From assembly GCF_000004195.4 (NCBI RefSeq), contig NC_030679.2:15990712-16054711 (forward strand): 64,000 nt of DNA. The letters are read 5' to 3'. A program made the translations under genes and the position numbers. Positions 27,216-36,274 of this stretch are shown here, piece after piece. Numbering within the stretch: the stretch's first letter is position 1; every line of letters starts with the position of its first letter. This DNA comes from Xenopus tropicalis. Taxonomy: Eukaryota; Chordata; Amphibia; Anura; Pipidae. Below the pieces are notes generated by a model that did no database searches, was not told where the DNA came from, and was given only the letters and a program-made list of their open reading frames with translations.

Positions 27216-30200
27216 CAAGAAAAAAGAGCTGCACTCACCAGGACTTGGTAAAAATATAGTAAGTTTATTTAAGCAAAGAGATCCAACGTTTCGAGCACTA
27301 ACTGTGCTCTTCCTCAGGGAAAAAACCAAAAGACAGTGAGAACCCACTCCCTTAAAAAGCCCACCCTAGTAAAAAAAAGGGCGCCAAAAAGGAATAATGG
27401 TAACCATGGTGACCAGAATAAACAAATTGTGTGAATAGACATGATCAAAAACACATAGTAAGGAGAAGAAGCTGGCAAACAAATAGCATATAATAAAAAC
27501 AAGTACAGCAACAGGAGAACATCAAAAGTAGACATGTAGCACGTTCGGGAGATGCAGTCATATAGTAAAATTAGTCAGAGCCCTAGTACTGTTAGAGCCA
27601 CATACAGAATTACCGGATCAATCGTAGCACAAACAGCGGTGCTGGGGCTCATGTCAGATCAAGCCAAAGGATAGAGCAGTCAAACAATATGGTCATGCAA
27701 TGAAAACACAGCCCTGATGGTGTTAAGAGGCAAGAAGAAAGTTACCAGAACAAACGTAGCACAGGCAGAGGTGCAGGGGCTCATATCAGATCGGGCTGAG
27801 GGAGAGTGAAATCATCGTACGGAGCCTGCTTATCTCAGTAGTCATAGCAACGTCCAGTGGGGGAAGAAAGCTTAGGGATCGGTGCAAATAACAGGAAAGT
27901 AGCTTGAAAGAATTATTAGAACTAAGAGTGCAAGTAGCACAGTATCTAATTCAAGGGAGAAAGAATACAGGATGTGAAATAGAAATTAGAAAATACACAT
28001 AAAAATAAAAATAAAAGATATACAATGAAACAAAACTAGGTAATAAATAAAAAAATAAAAGATAGAAATAAAAGAACATAGCTAGAAAAAAGAAATGAAA
28101 CGTGACAAAGTGAAAGGCAGTGAACAGTAGATAAAGAATGTGCAGAGAGCCTGCAGAGAGGAAAAATAACATGTTTGGAACAGCCAATGGTAGACACACG
28201 AAGCATGTCAATTCGGAGCCAGGAATAAATAAATACGCTGTGGTGGTAGTTGTATGTAAGGAAGAGAAGCGCACACAGGATGTTCAAAGCATAAGTCTCA
28301 GCCAATAGGGCACCAGTGTGAGTACTGGATGGAGTAGTTAGAAAGCTCCAGTGGTGTTAGATGCACCGCAAAGCATACCGAGTAGTGCTGTATCGGGCAT
28401 GCATAATGTCAAAGACAGCAACATCAGTGTTAGTGCGTGTGACTGCTTTTAAAGGCAAAAAATCGGTCAACATCCTGCAGATGCCTGATGGATTGTTAAG
28501 GCCGCCGCATATACCTCAATAGGCACTGCTTCAGAGATCCATACCAATCTAGGTAAGGAATTACACCACTGCGGGTGCCAATTGTGTCCATACGGACGTC
28601 ATACCAACCACTATACGCGTTAATAGCCCAATTAGGGTGCTCCTGGCATTCAACAGAACAAGGCTGTGTGGAGAAAAATAAAGGCATAAAATGGAGAAAC
28701 AGGACAAGGGTTCAGAAGGAACAACAAAGAAAGAAATCAAAGAAAAGAATAAATAGAGGAAGGTGAACATAGCTAAAAGTAAACTAAGCAACCTATAGAG
28801 TAAAATAAAACCCCTAAGTACCGGGTTAGCGACTTTAACCTTTCAGGCTTTGTTTAATAACACATATATTCTATCAACCTGTGATAACATATCAATGAGT
28901 CTGATATCTTATAAACATAGAAGTTTAATCACTACAATCAGTTAGTCCAATCAAACAATATTACCACAGTTACTTTGAATCCTATAGTAAGAGAAGCATC
29001 CAGCATACAAGGCTTCTAATAAATGTATTCTAACTATACTGCGCTACTGTCTGTGTGTGCATGTATAAGGTGTGATGTCTGTGCAGCTATTCTTAAAGGA
29101 GAAGGAAAGGCTAAGTCACTTGGGGGTGCCAAAATGTTAGGCACCCCCAAGTGACTTAGAACGCCCACCTTGTACCCCGGGCTGGTGCCCCTGTACGGAG
29201 AGAACAGCACCAGCCCGGGGTAGCTGCCGGCGCTTCCTCCTTCCTCCTCGCATGCGCCGGCCGGCGGATTTCGCCGGCAGCGCGCAAAGGAAGGAGGAAG
29301 CGGTGTCTACAGGTGCCCCGGGCTGGTGCTGTTCCCTCCGTACAGGGGCACCAGCCCGGGGTACAAGGTAGGCGCTCTAAGTCACTTGGGGGTGCCTAAC
29401 ATTTTGGCACCCCCAAGTGACTTAGCCTTTCCTTCTCCTTTAAAGGTGTTTCTTCCAGATACATCACCTGTTCCTTGTTCCTTTTTTTCTTCTGCTGCTA
29501 CACCAAGTGGAAGGGCTTCAAGTTATATCCACTTGCCCTCCATGACAACCAGGCCCCAGCCCCTCAATGTTTGCATGTAAACATCCCGCAACTAGGATGA
29601 AACACTGTCCAGTAGTAGTCGCTGTAGACCAAGGGATATATCCCTTGTTATAGGTCTCCATTCATTTCCAATCACCTGTTATACTGAATGTCACACATAG
29701 CTGTCACTGTCCCATTGGATTTCCAAGCTTCCCATATTCTTGTTAAACCAGTTTTCTGGGAGATGGTCAGTATTGTTTACATGGGTTCAGTTGGGGAAGG
29801 TGACTTTCTTCTTTGTTTGTTTAGTGACACCAACTGTCTTCCCAAACATTCCTTTGTTAATTGTTTGTGACAGTTGGTAGCTGATTTCCAAAGATTGCTT
29901 GGATACCTATCAATGTCTTTTTGAACAAGCTAAAAGGGTTGAGGAGACCGCCTCATATGTATGCAAATACATAGTAACATAGTAAGTTGGGTTGAAAAAA
30001 GACATACGTCCATCACGTTCAACCATAATGCCTATAAATAACCTGCGTAACTACTAGTTGATCCAGAGGAAGGCAAAAAACCCCATCTGAAGCCTCTCTA
30101 ATTTGCCGCAGAGGGGAAAAAATTCCTTCCTGACTCCAATAAGTCATAACAGGATTCTGGGAATAAATTAATTTAGGCTCTTAGAAAAGTCCCATTTACA

Positions 30201-31644
30201 TGGGCTTGTCCCATTTACATGGGTTTATCCTATAGACTAACGCTTACCCACTGGGTTTTCAATGCAAAAGCCAGGATAATGTCTTTTTGACCAATATTAT
30301 TCAATGAACATTTGTCCAATATAACACCAGACTCTGATTTCATCTTCAAATGATATAATTCTAATTTTGCCACAAGCAGATAAGTTATTGGATCATTTTT
30401 TTTCACTCGGTACATGACCATTTCTAATATTTCTTGTTGTTTTCTTTTTATTAGGTTTTCTTCATCTAGTTTTAGGACTTGTTTGAAAAACATGATGTTT
30501 TAGGTCACATTTATATAAAAATATAGAAAATTTTGAAATTTTCGAGAACCCCTGAATGTTAATTACATTGATACGCTTTGATTTTTTTGGTGTTACTGTT
30601 CCTTTGCGCATATTACACCCACACAAGAGTTTAATGAATGTTTAACACTAAGAGGCTGCAGGCAAAATGTAGAAACTTGGTTGTTTACAGTTTGCTTAGG
30701 AACATCACAGAGAAACTGGACACTTTCTAGATTACAACAAACCTATGGAAATAATAGAGGCATATTGTTATTAGTTCTTGGCTATCTGTCTTGCTGCCCT
30801 AGCGTTATGCTGGGCACCTAACAAACTCTATACCTAGTTTTCAGGTATTAACTTAACTGGTATTCTCTAATAATAATGTGTCATTCATTTGTCACTCTAG
30901 CTGGAATATACTGACAAGGTGGTGAAGAATCTGGGGGACCTTCAAATTATGAAACAAATGGAACAATTAAAAATTGATATCACAAATATTGAAAAGTGGT
31001 CCAGCCTTATTTCGAGCAAGAGAAAACAGCTTGAAGGGAATGTAACTAATCTCCAAGAGGCTGTCGCTCAGATAGAATTCAGCACTGCTGCCATTGCTAA
31101 GGAAGTATCCATGAAGATTAAAGCAGTTCAAACAGATGTAAGGAGAATATCTGGTCTAGAGCCTTATGTTCAGGTATTGACGGAATCGGTTCAAGAACTG
31201 GAAGAGAAACTAGCCAAAGTAGAGAGGAAAACTGTGGAGAGCATTGGTGGAATGTTAGCCGGTAGCATAGACCGGATTTCTTCATTAAAGAGCTCTGTTT
31301 CTAGAAACTCCAACCACATAGACCTGATTAAAGAAAAACTCTTCCAACTCCGAGGAAATTTAAGTGAAAATTCTGAACAGCTCTTAAATTTGGAAAGCGA
31401 CAGACTCAAAGTCATGAAAGCTGTGAACTTTGCCAATGATTTAAAGCCCAAAGTGTTTACGCTGAGAAAGGACTTTCAGAATTTAGATAACATGATTAAC
31501 GAACTGTCTTTGAGAATTGGCCGCCTGGCGTCCGACTTATTGAGCCGTGAAGAAGACATTACTCTGTTAAATGACAAATTATACAACCTAACACTGATTA
31601 AATCTGCCATTTTAGATTTAAATGATAAAATAAGCCATTTATAG
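15646..31644 (+). CDS. ikbip: IKBKB-interacting protein, two alternative terminal exons
   Basis: IKBIP (IKIP) is an ER-anchored, single-pass coiled-coil protein reported in mammals to bind IKK-beta and promote apoptosis. Exons are 15646-15854, 19619-19736, and either 21775-22602 or 30901-31644, all in phase, giving predicted proteins of 384 and 356 residues. The N-terminus is basic (EVKQRKKGPREL), then a hydrophobic segment after DPRT (LLCLLCLAICLALSWLVF, residues about 56-73) anchors the membrane; the rest is heptad-rich coiled coil with N-x-S/T sites. Landmarks of the family include LVFQQSQ, KDLEDSTLRNARTVK (first form) and TDVRRISGL and FANDLKPKVFTL (second form). It is divergent from POLR3B. 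Identification rests on remembered mammalian sequence and the matching two-ended gene structure. Confidence 0.93.
16268..16560 (-). mobile_element. CR1-type LINE 3' tail in IKBIP intron 1
   Basis: The segment TTACATAGTTACATAGGGTTG..GTCCATCAAGTTCAACC and the minus-strand reading of a CR1 C-terminus (ending in AVRVGNALPSDVV-like residues around 16510-16550) mark a 5'-truncated CR1 copy of a different subfamily from those at 38.9-46.9 kb. Confidence 0.75.
16561..19170 (+). other. IKBIP intron 1, mostly unassigned
   Basis: No exon-like segment was recognised. The GC-richer 18330-19060 stretch, with C-rich runs and a short inverted pair (ATAGGCACCCTGAGGG / ATAGGCACGGGTGCCTAT), looks like decayed transposon sequence, but I could not define its ends. 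Confidence 0.4.
19172..19441. mobile_element. hAT-like MITE (TAGGGATACATCGAATCC ends)
   Basis: TAGGGATACATCGAATCC at the left is the approximate inverse of GGATTCAGTGCATCCC at the right, with inner complementary GGATTCTGCCGAATCC-like blocks. A clean target duplication could not be assigned. Confidence 0.65.
19619..19736 (+). CDS. ikbip: IKBIP exon 2
   Basis: The acceptor is TTTGTTCCAG. One base completes the split tryptophan, then 39 codons (LVFQQSQNSAVMEEKYLILL...MFGK) end GGAAAG|GTATTT. It finishes the membrane helix and starts the luminal coiled coil. It ends in phase 0, compatible with both terminal exons. Confidence 0.92.
19929..20198. mobile_element. Probable TTAA-ended MITE in IKBIP intron 2
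   Basis: TTAAATGGGACATACACTAT at the left and AATAGATGCCCTTTAA at the right are imperfect inverted termini with TTAA edges. It is diverged and less certain than the other T2-like copies. Confidence 0.5.
20199..21384 (+). other. IKBIP intron 2, no gene recognised
   Basis: I see no conserved coding segment or clear transposon termini. A short inverted pair, TAGACCAAAGGTTA / AACCTTTGGTCTTA, near 20688-20725 is the only structure noticed. Confidence 0.45.
21420..21640. mobile_element. Fragment of the GGCCATACACG MITE family
   Basis: Blocks such as CGATTCAGCCCTGAACGTCAG, GGTGGGAACGATC and CACCCGATCTACG are the diverged reverse of the arm at 35930-36090. It is truncated, with no complete termini. 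Confidence 0.6.
21775..22602 (+). CDS. ikbip: IKBIP alternative terminal exon A (275 codons)
   Basis: The acceptor AAAAATACAG opens in phase 0 with LMSTEDILAEASASSS. The exon is one uninterrupted coiled-coil frame with the conserved KDLEDSTLRNARTVKNQEE, KPKVEECIQNLPTIEKAI and IDNSILKMQNDIGHLKE motifs, ending GQP-stop at 22600-22602. The stop codon lies inside the TTAA that flanks a T2 MITE, so the 3'UTR immediately enters the MITE. An AATAAA at 22851-22856, inside the MITE, could end this transcript. Confidence 0.93.
   Translation, partial: LMSTEDILAEASASSSVVSHLQLRMSTLQREVDGIQNNDANLSVKMQNINTRFQNVTDTWRKSLDEISLDTNLLKSETKSLFSQITAKTSSAEQSLKILKEKIKDLEDSTLRNARTVKNQEENEFDRVEEMVDSNTKAIESLEKEQMDLADIHFEVQQNRAKLKPKVEECIQNLPTIEKAIRTLLKVSYEMVELDKKMNDLTVQVFSTEDNLLKTISEILEIQNTLERIQIDNSILKMQNDIGHLKERAYTELANPEDSLIIEEEKETEPANGQP
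22599..23055. mobile_element. T2-type MITE inserted at the IKBIP stop codon
   Basis: TTAAAGGGGTTGTTCACC at the left, AAACAACCCTTTTAA at the right, TTAA at 22599-22602 and 23052-23055. Removing the element and one TTAA leaves CCTTAATGG, so the TAA stop existed before insertion and was preserved by the duplication. A T-rich tract and the AATAAA at 22851 lie inside. It is a relative of the 13679-13996 copy. Confidence 0.9.
23056..23884 (+). other. IKBIP intron, sparse structure
   Basis: A short inverted element, GGCTAATGGCACC / CCATTAGCC near 23547-23628, resembles a deleted PIF/Harbinger MITE. Beside it lies a GTGTGT/GTATGT-rich tract. Nothing coding is recognised. Confidence 0.4.
24279..24605. 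mobile_element. ACAGGTATGGG element, partial
   Basis: Begins ACAGGTATGGGGCCCATTAT. It contains a duplicated block (ATCTTAAGTCTACTAAAAAC occurs twice) and GTACAAGGTACTGTTTTATTA twice. The same family is intact at 34988-35385; the right terminus here is missing. Confidence 0.7.
24998..25366. mobile_element. TTAA-ended MITE, CTGACACCAG subfamily
   Basis: TTAAAGTGATACTGACACT at the left and GGTGTCAGTATCTCTTTAA at the right, TTAA at both edges, 369 bp. The reverse copy at 10637-10972 confirms a dispersed family. Confidence 0.85.
25505..25745. mobile_element. Palindromic MITE (GGGCGACTAATCTCCCC)
   Basis: GGGCGACTAATCTCCCC occurs directly at both edges. Between them are inverted arms GAAATGCCATCCCACCGGC / GTGGGATGGCATTTCGGGG and inner GGTGGGATGGCATA. 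A decayed relative (GGTGACAAATCTCCC... ACTTCTGGCGACTCTGG) lies near 5425-5535. Confidence 0.7.
26414..26740 (-). pseudogene. Tc1/mariner transposase N-terminal remnant
   Basis: The minus frame reads SEDHRKRVVDAHKAKKGYRT, NTVRQIVYKWMKFKTIVTLP and RSGQPSKTT. This is the paired-like DNA-binding domain of Tc1-type transposase, including its GRPR-like linker in altered form. The catalytic DDE domain is absent, so it is a dead fragment in the IKBIP intron. Confidence 0.85.
26881..26900. repeat. (AT)n microsatellite
   Basis: A pure AT dinucleotide tract. Confidence 0.9.
26901..27214. repeat. Inverted repeat around AACGTTTCGGTCCTC plus (AT)n
   Basis: GGCCAGCACACCCTTCAATG..TTAAAACCAACG on the left is mirrored by ..TTGGTTTTAACAATATATC..GAAGGGTGTGCTGGCC on the right. 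A (TA)n tract follows at about 27179-27214. The CAACGTTTCG motif is common in Penelope-like element ends; assignment to that class is inference. Confidence 0.6.
27215..28800. mobile_element. Possible Penelope-like terminal region
   Basis: Starts with GAGCTGCACTCACCAGGACTT and ATCCAACGTTTCGAGCAC. Downstream it carries an imperfect direct repeat of about 125 bp (CGTAGCACAAACAGCGGTGC..GGGGCTCAT, again from about 27740). There is no RT here. Short related blocks (CTAAATACCGGGTTATTAAC near 26830; CTAAGTACCGGGTTAGCGAC near 28813) flank it. Classification is tentative. Confidence 0.4.
29093..29443. mobile_element. Near-perfect palindromic GC-rich T2-type MITE
   Basis: TTAAAGGAGAAGGAAAGG / CCTTTCCTTCTCCTTTAA ends with TTAA edges. 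Each arm contains further inverted pairs (CACTTGGGGGTGCC / GGCACCCCCAAGTG; CCCCGGGCTGGTG / CACCAGCCCGGGG; CGCCGGCCGGCG). The 351-bp unit can fold into one long stem. It lies between the two alternative IKBIP terminal exons. A decayed relative starts near 23886. Confidence 0.9.
29966..30145 (-). mobile_element. CR1 LINE 3' tail, short
   Basis: ACATAGTAACATAGTAAGTTG..GAAAAAAGACATACGTCC and TGATCCAGAGGAAGGCAAAA match the 3' ends of the CR1 copies at 38.9 and 40.1 kb. The copy is severely 5'-truncated. Confidence 0.85.
30146..30900 (+). other. IKBIP intron before terminal exon B
   Basis: An unassigned minus-strand frame at 30230-30493 (KQVLKLDEENLIKRKQQEIL...) and a lone T2-like end TTTTTTGGTGTTACTGTTCC at about 30584-30604 are the only structures. 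No second T2 terminus was found. Confidence 0.45.
30901..31644 (+). CDS. ikbip: IKBIP alternative terminal exon B (247 codons)
   Basis: Acceptor TTTGTCACTCTAG, then LEYTDKVVKNLGDLQIMKQ in phase 0. One frame of coiled coil follows, containing TDVRRISGLEPYVQVLTES, MLAGSIDRISSLKSS, AVNFANDLKPKVFTLRKD and NELSLRIGRLASDLL, ending TAG at 31642-31644. These motifs match the short mammalian IKBIP isoform. It is separated from exon A by 8.3 kb of repeat-rich intron. Confidence 0.93.
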   Translation: MEYTDKVVKNLGDLQIMKQMEQLKIDITNIEKWSSLISSKRKQLEGNVTNLQEAVAQIEFSTAAIAKEVSMKIKAVQTDVRRISGLEPYVQVLTESVQELEEKLAKVERKTVESIGGMLAGSIDRISSLKSSVSRNSNHIDLIKEKLFQLRGNLSENSEQLLNLESDRLKVMKAVNFANDLKPKVFTLRKDFQNLDNMINELSLRIGRLASDLLSREEDITLLNDKLYNLTLIKSAILDLNDKISHL

Positions 31645-32031
31645 ACCTAGAAATACACATTGTTGGCTAAGGTCAATAGTGTTATCGAAAGCTGAAATTT
31701 TATATTGCTGCATTTGAAACAGCTATTTATTTCCTACCCTAAGGTTGATGCCATTTTGTACTGAATGTGAGCTTCACTCTACTACAGATGGAGCTCCAGC
31801 CATTCCTATGGTGAGCTGTCCAAAACCTCTAGCCATGTCAGTCACTTGTGAAATAGTAGGGCCATTATTTTGCTTGTGATACCTTACACGTTGCCATTTG
31901 CTATAATGCAGGCCGTACCTAATACCAAATATCGGTTTGATACTAACCTACACCTTGGAAGTACTGTGGTGCGACCCTGAGATGTGCCATAATGGGCACG
32001 GTTTGATAATCCTTCTCACATTCAAAATAAA
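31645..32031 (+). terminator. ikbip: IKBIP isoform-B 3'UTR and poly(A) signal
   Basis: About 380 bp of non-repetitive sequence follows the stop. A canonical AATAAA sits at 32026-32031, followed by a GT-rich stretch (GTGTTTGTTTTGATGGTGGTT) of the kind that directs cleavage. Inferred from signals only. Confidence 0.75.
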
Positions 32032-32040
32032 TTTCATGGT

Positions 32041-33103
32041 AAGTGTTTGTTTTGATGGTGGTTTTGTTTTATAGTATTGTCTTTAAAACCTAAGCTCTCA
32101 ATTCCTATTGTCTGATTACTTGTTAAATACAAGTCCCTTGGAAAATACACTTTCCTTTATAATTAAGGATCTTTACACTGATGGGAGGCAACTCTCTGAA
32201 AGGGGAACTATCATGAAAACAATATTTTGATATATGGTAGATCTTGTTACAACAGTCAATGAATAATTTCATTGTTATAGTATGCTTTTCTGTACCTGAC
32301 TTACTGCACACATTCTTTGACTTGGGATTCCACTGAGCTCTAAGTTGGGGCTGGGTTTTGATTGACTGGTGAAGCTCAAATTTTTATTGGTTGCTAGCCT
32401 GTGCACGGTTTTTCCCAGGACACCAGGACCTACATGGACCGCTCAAACTGCACTTTCACCTTGTCTTCTTTTTAGCTCATCAGACTCTTTTAAAATTTTG
32501 TGCAAGCATTGCACAAGCCAAACGGTAAAAACACATTTAGCACAGGGGTGGCAGGTTTTGGGTGGGTGACTGCTGGTGAAACATCTCCATGCTGTGAGAT
32601 AACCCCGATAAGGATTACATCTCTAGTACATGGGAAGTCAGGGTTCAGTTTTGGGTTCTGGGAGGGGGCATGACTTTTGGGTCGGGTGTTTGCTGGTGAA
32701 ATTTCTCCAACCTCAAGCTGCCTACTTATGATTACTTATGATGCTTACTGATGCACCATTCGCTTGTACCCCGCAATGCAAGTTGTGCCCAAGCTTCCCG
32801 GGGCTGGTGGGGGTGGGTTCTGGTGAAATGTCTCTGACCTCAAGCTGAGCGGAGGTGACTGATGCACCATTCACTTGGGTGGAAACTGAACCCTGAATTC
32901 CCATGCATTAGAGATCTAATCCTAAGCAGTACCCAAAAATCCATTATGAGACCCCTTATAATTCAGTACCCCCCAATAAATCATAGGGAACAGTTTGCAC
33001 CAGCTATTGATCTGCTAGAAAGGGAATGGAGAATATGAATTTTGTGTTACACCGACAGCAAGGAGCAAGGGAATTGCATTGTTAATATTAAAAGCACCAC
33101 AGT
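32041..33103. other. Intergenic, partial repeats
   Basis: Near 32200 GAAAGGGGAACTATCATGAAAAC resembles a T2-like MITE end without a partner. From 32550 to 32890 a block (GCTGGTGAAA..TCTCC..CCTCAAGCTG, GATGCACCATTC.CTTG) recurs two to three times. No gene recognised. Confidence 0.45.
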
Positions 33104-34246
33104 AAAGGTGGCCATACACGGGCTCATGGCCGCCATCAGAAAAAACGGGACCCCTCACAGCAAAAATTCCTTGGCCCCCCCTCTTCCCACACCCCCAATG
33201 GCCCCTCCCCCAGTGACCCCCTCCCATCAGTTTCCAAGCAGCCTATGCAATAAAATGTCTCTTTAACAAACGGCACACACTACACAGAACACAAATGAGT
33301 TTTATATTTGTTAAATCACATTTATTACTATTATTATTAATACAGTACAGGCACTTAGAATGCTTTCTCCTGATTCCCCCCCCCCCCATGGTCCACCTGC
33401 TTTCTCCGGCTCCCCCCCCCCCAGCATCCACCTACTTTCTCCTGATCCCCCCCAGCATCCACCGGCTCCCCCCCAGCATGCTCTGACTCCCCCCCCCCAT
33501 CGTCCACCTCCCCTCCACCCTGCGTCCAACTGCATCCACCAACTCCCCCCGCTTCCAACTGCATCCACCAACTCCCCCCGTGTCCAACTGCATCAACCAA
33601 CCAACAGCATTCTTCTGCTCACCGCCACTGTAGCCTCACTTGTATAAGGTCGCGCCCCATGCGTACTGGCGTCACGTACACACGGGAAGCGACCAATCAA
33701 CTTACCCACTGACCACCAATGATAGGGCCTTTAAATTTTAAAGGGGGCCCGGGCTAAAAATACTGTATCACGGCCGGGCCCCCTTTAAAGCGAGAAGTGT
33801 CCGGGCCCGGGACAACAGTCCCCCCTGTGCCCCCCTGATGGCGGCCCTGCACGGGCTGATTCTAGCTGCCGATATCGGCCCCTTGGACCTGTGTATGGGA
33901 ACTAACGTCAGGCCTGCCCGACCGACATCTGGCCTGAAATCGGGCAGGTTTGAAATTTATAGCTTATAGGCCTGTGTATGGGAACTAACGACAGGCCTGC
34001 CCGACCGACATCTGGCCTGAAATCGGGCAGATCTCGATCGGGCAGGTTTGAAATTTAGTTGGACGGGGACCGCATCGGCTCCTTGATGGCGGTCCCCGAA
34101 CTGACAGAGGTCTATACCCGTCGTTCTAATTCGATCCTTTGGCCCCAGGACCAAACGACCGAATTAGCCCGATATCGCCCACCCATAGGTGGGGATATCA
34201 GGGCGAGGTCGCCAAGCGAGCGGATCTAAGCGTGTATGGCCACCGT
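33104..34246. mobile_element. GGCCATACACG-type MITE interrupted by a hAT
   Basis: Termini AAAGGTGGCCATACACGGGC and GCGTGTATGGCCACCGTT are inverted. The inner part has a direct duplication of GGCCTGTGTATGGGAACTAACG..CCGACATCTGGCCTGAAATC. Host sequence resumes after the hAT at 33850. The same family is at 35897-38085. Confidence 0.8.
33125..33849. mobile_element. hAT element (GGCCGCCATCAG ends)
   Basis: CATGGCCGCCATCAG at the left is the inverse of CTGATGGCGGCCCTG at the right. An exact 8-bp duplication CACGGGCT flanks it (33117-33124, 33850-33857). The interior at 33360-33600 is a C-rich, CCACC/CTCC-repetitive tract that produces long proline or glycine frames with no coding value. No transposase. 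Confidence 0.88.
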
Positions 34247-34987
34247 TAGAGGATGAAGAGACCAGTGCCCTAGATTCAGGGGTTCTACACCATCATAAAG
34301 CTTGTCATGTACATTTTTCAGTTCAGTTTTCAGTTTCAGGTCCACCTGGCCCAATGCCTACACTGGGATCCACAGCTTACTATAGTTTTTCTATCCTCCA
34401 CCATTTTTCAGTTCAGTTTTCAGGCACAAGGCTACCATTTTCCCTATAATCAGTGCTAATAAAAGTGTCTTTGCTTTCATAGTATGTAAGATCTACAAAC
34501 TATTAGCTTAGGTCACTGATTGTGGTTGTTCAAGATTTGAGCTTGTCAATACATGTGCTTGCACATGGTTACAATCTGCAAAATAGTTTGATAAAAATTA
34601 CATCATTATTGCATATTTATATTTAAACTTAAAAAAAATCCACGTTAGACATTGAACTTTATATCAAAGCACACACAAGTAAATGTTTGTATACATTTTA
34701 GCCAAAATAATGTAAAGTTACATACTTGATACCTACAGATTTTTATTACAAATCATATTGCTAAATAGTTTTGTATTGACAGCAGAACTATTCCATTAAA
34801 TGTAATCCAAATAAAACCACTGGAAAGATAAAAAAAAAAAAAACATACCCCCCAGTGACCACTGTTTAAATTTGCCAAGTTGTAGTTGGTGAGTTGTGTC
34901 ATTCTGATATTTGTGATTATTTTCAAGGTAGGCTATTAGGAAATATACTTTTTAATATACATCATCCTGTGTAATGGTATAGTGGAT
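34247..34987. other. Intergenic, no feature recognised
   Basis: AT-rich sequence. TTTTTCAGTTCAGTTTTCAG occurs twice near 34315 and 34404, forming a small local duplication. Nothing else. Confidence 0.5.
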
Positions 34988-35385
34988 ACAGGTATGGGAT
35001 CCCTTATCCGGAAACCTGTTATAAGCAAATAATTCTAATTTTTAAAAATGATTTCATTTGTCTCTGTAATAATAAAACAGTACCTTGTACTTGATCCCAA
35101 CTAAGATAGAATTAATCCTTATTGGGGCAGAACAGTCCTATTGGGTTTATTTAATGGTTAAATGATTCCCTTTTCTCTTTAATAATAAAACAGTACCTGT
35201 ACTTGATCCCAGCTAAGATATAATTAATCATTATTGGAGGCAAAACAAGCCAATTGGGTTTATTCAATATTTAAATTATTTTTAGCAGACTTAAACTGTG
35301 GAGATCCAAATTACGGAAAGATCCCTTATTCGGAAAACCCCAGGTCCCGAGCATTCTGGATAATAGGTCCCATACCTGTAGTACC
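34988..35385. mobile_element. ACAGGTATGGGATCCC palindromic element
   Basis: ACAGGTATGGGATCCCTTAT at the left and GGTCCCATACCTGT at the right are inverted. Internal blocks AATAATAAAACAGTACC..TACTTGATCCCA occur twice. It matches the partial copy at 24279. Confidence 0.85.
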
Positions 35386-35619
35386 TTATTGTGTGGTGAT
35401 CCAGGGTTCAATACAGACTAAGGCCACCTTTTGCTTTAACGTGTGTTGATACAGACTTTATTTTAATTTGTTAGAATGTTGTGTTTTTAATTGCCTTTAG
35501 TAACTTGTATAAAAAATACATTTTTTTTGGTGAAACAAAACATATAACAAAATTCTAGTGTGCCCTTTGTGAAACACTGAGCAGTGGGCAAAGCAGCGGA
35601 TTTTGTAGTGTAATACATT

Positions 35620-35855
35620 TCTCTAATCAGTACTTTCTTCTCCAAACTACTAAGTTGCAATGCTTTCCTGAAGTTATTGTATTTTCTGAAAATCCTGAAA
35701 AAAAAACATTTACAGGATCTTGACTCTTACATCTCAATAGGTACCAAGATAAAACACTAATGCCAGGGGTCCACTGAGCAGTTTGATACCCATTGTGCAT
35801 AGGTTTACCTAAGTATGTGGCATGAAGGGGCCCCAAAATGAAAACACAAAGCTGT
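35620..35855 (-). repeat. Diverged single unit of the 47.9-50.1 kb satellite
   Basis: CTACTAAGTTGCAATGCTTTCC, TAGGTACCAAGA and GTCCACTGAGCAGTTTGATA followed by CATTGTGCATAGG align in order with the satellite units at 48700-49270. It is a solitary, older copy, so the sequence is dispersed and not only tandem. Confidence 0.8.
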
Positions 35856-36274
35856 GCTAAACAAAAACATGCAACTTCAATGCTCTAGCTCTAGCTAAAG
35901 GTGGCCATACACGTAGCAATAGCTATCTTTCCTGCACCATTGGTCACAGGAACGATCTTCCCACCCTCCATTGACATTCAGGGCTGAATCGTCAGATATG
36001 GAGGTAGAAGCAATAGAAATTCTACCTCCACCTGCCGATTCAGGCCTTAAATGTAGATTTTGCTTGGGCGCCTTCAACGGCACCCGATCAAAATCTTTTA
36101 GCCTGACTGATTGACGAGACATCTGATTTCCGCAGCCTTTTCGATATTGGTCGACTCGTCGAGCCGCCATACACAGGGCTGTGGAGTCGGTACATAAATT
36201 CTCCGACTCCGACTCCTCAGTTTCTGATACTCCGACTCCACGACTCCGACTCCTCTGTTTTTAATATGCTAATG

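Noticed and set aside
30584..30604. T2 MITE at 30.58 kb
   Set aside because: Only one terminus (TTTGGTGTTACTGTTCC) is present; no partner end or TTAA pair could be found, so it was kept as a note within the intron entry.
33295..33647. Proline-rich and glycine/tryptophan-rich frames
   Set aside because: They arise from a C-rich repetitive tract inside a hAT with exact 8-bp duplications; both strands are open because of low complexity.
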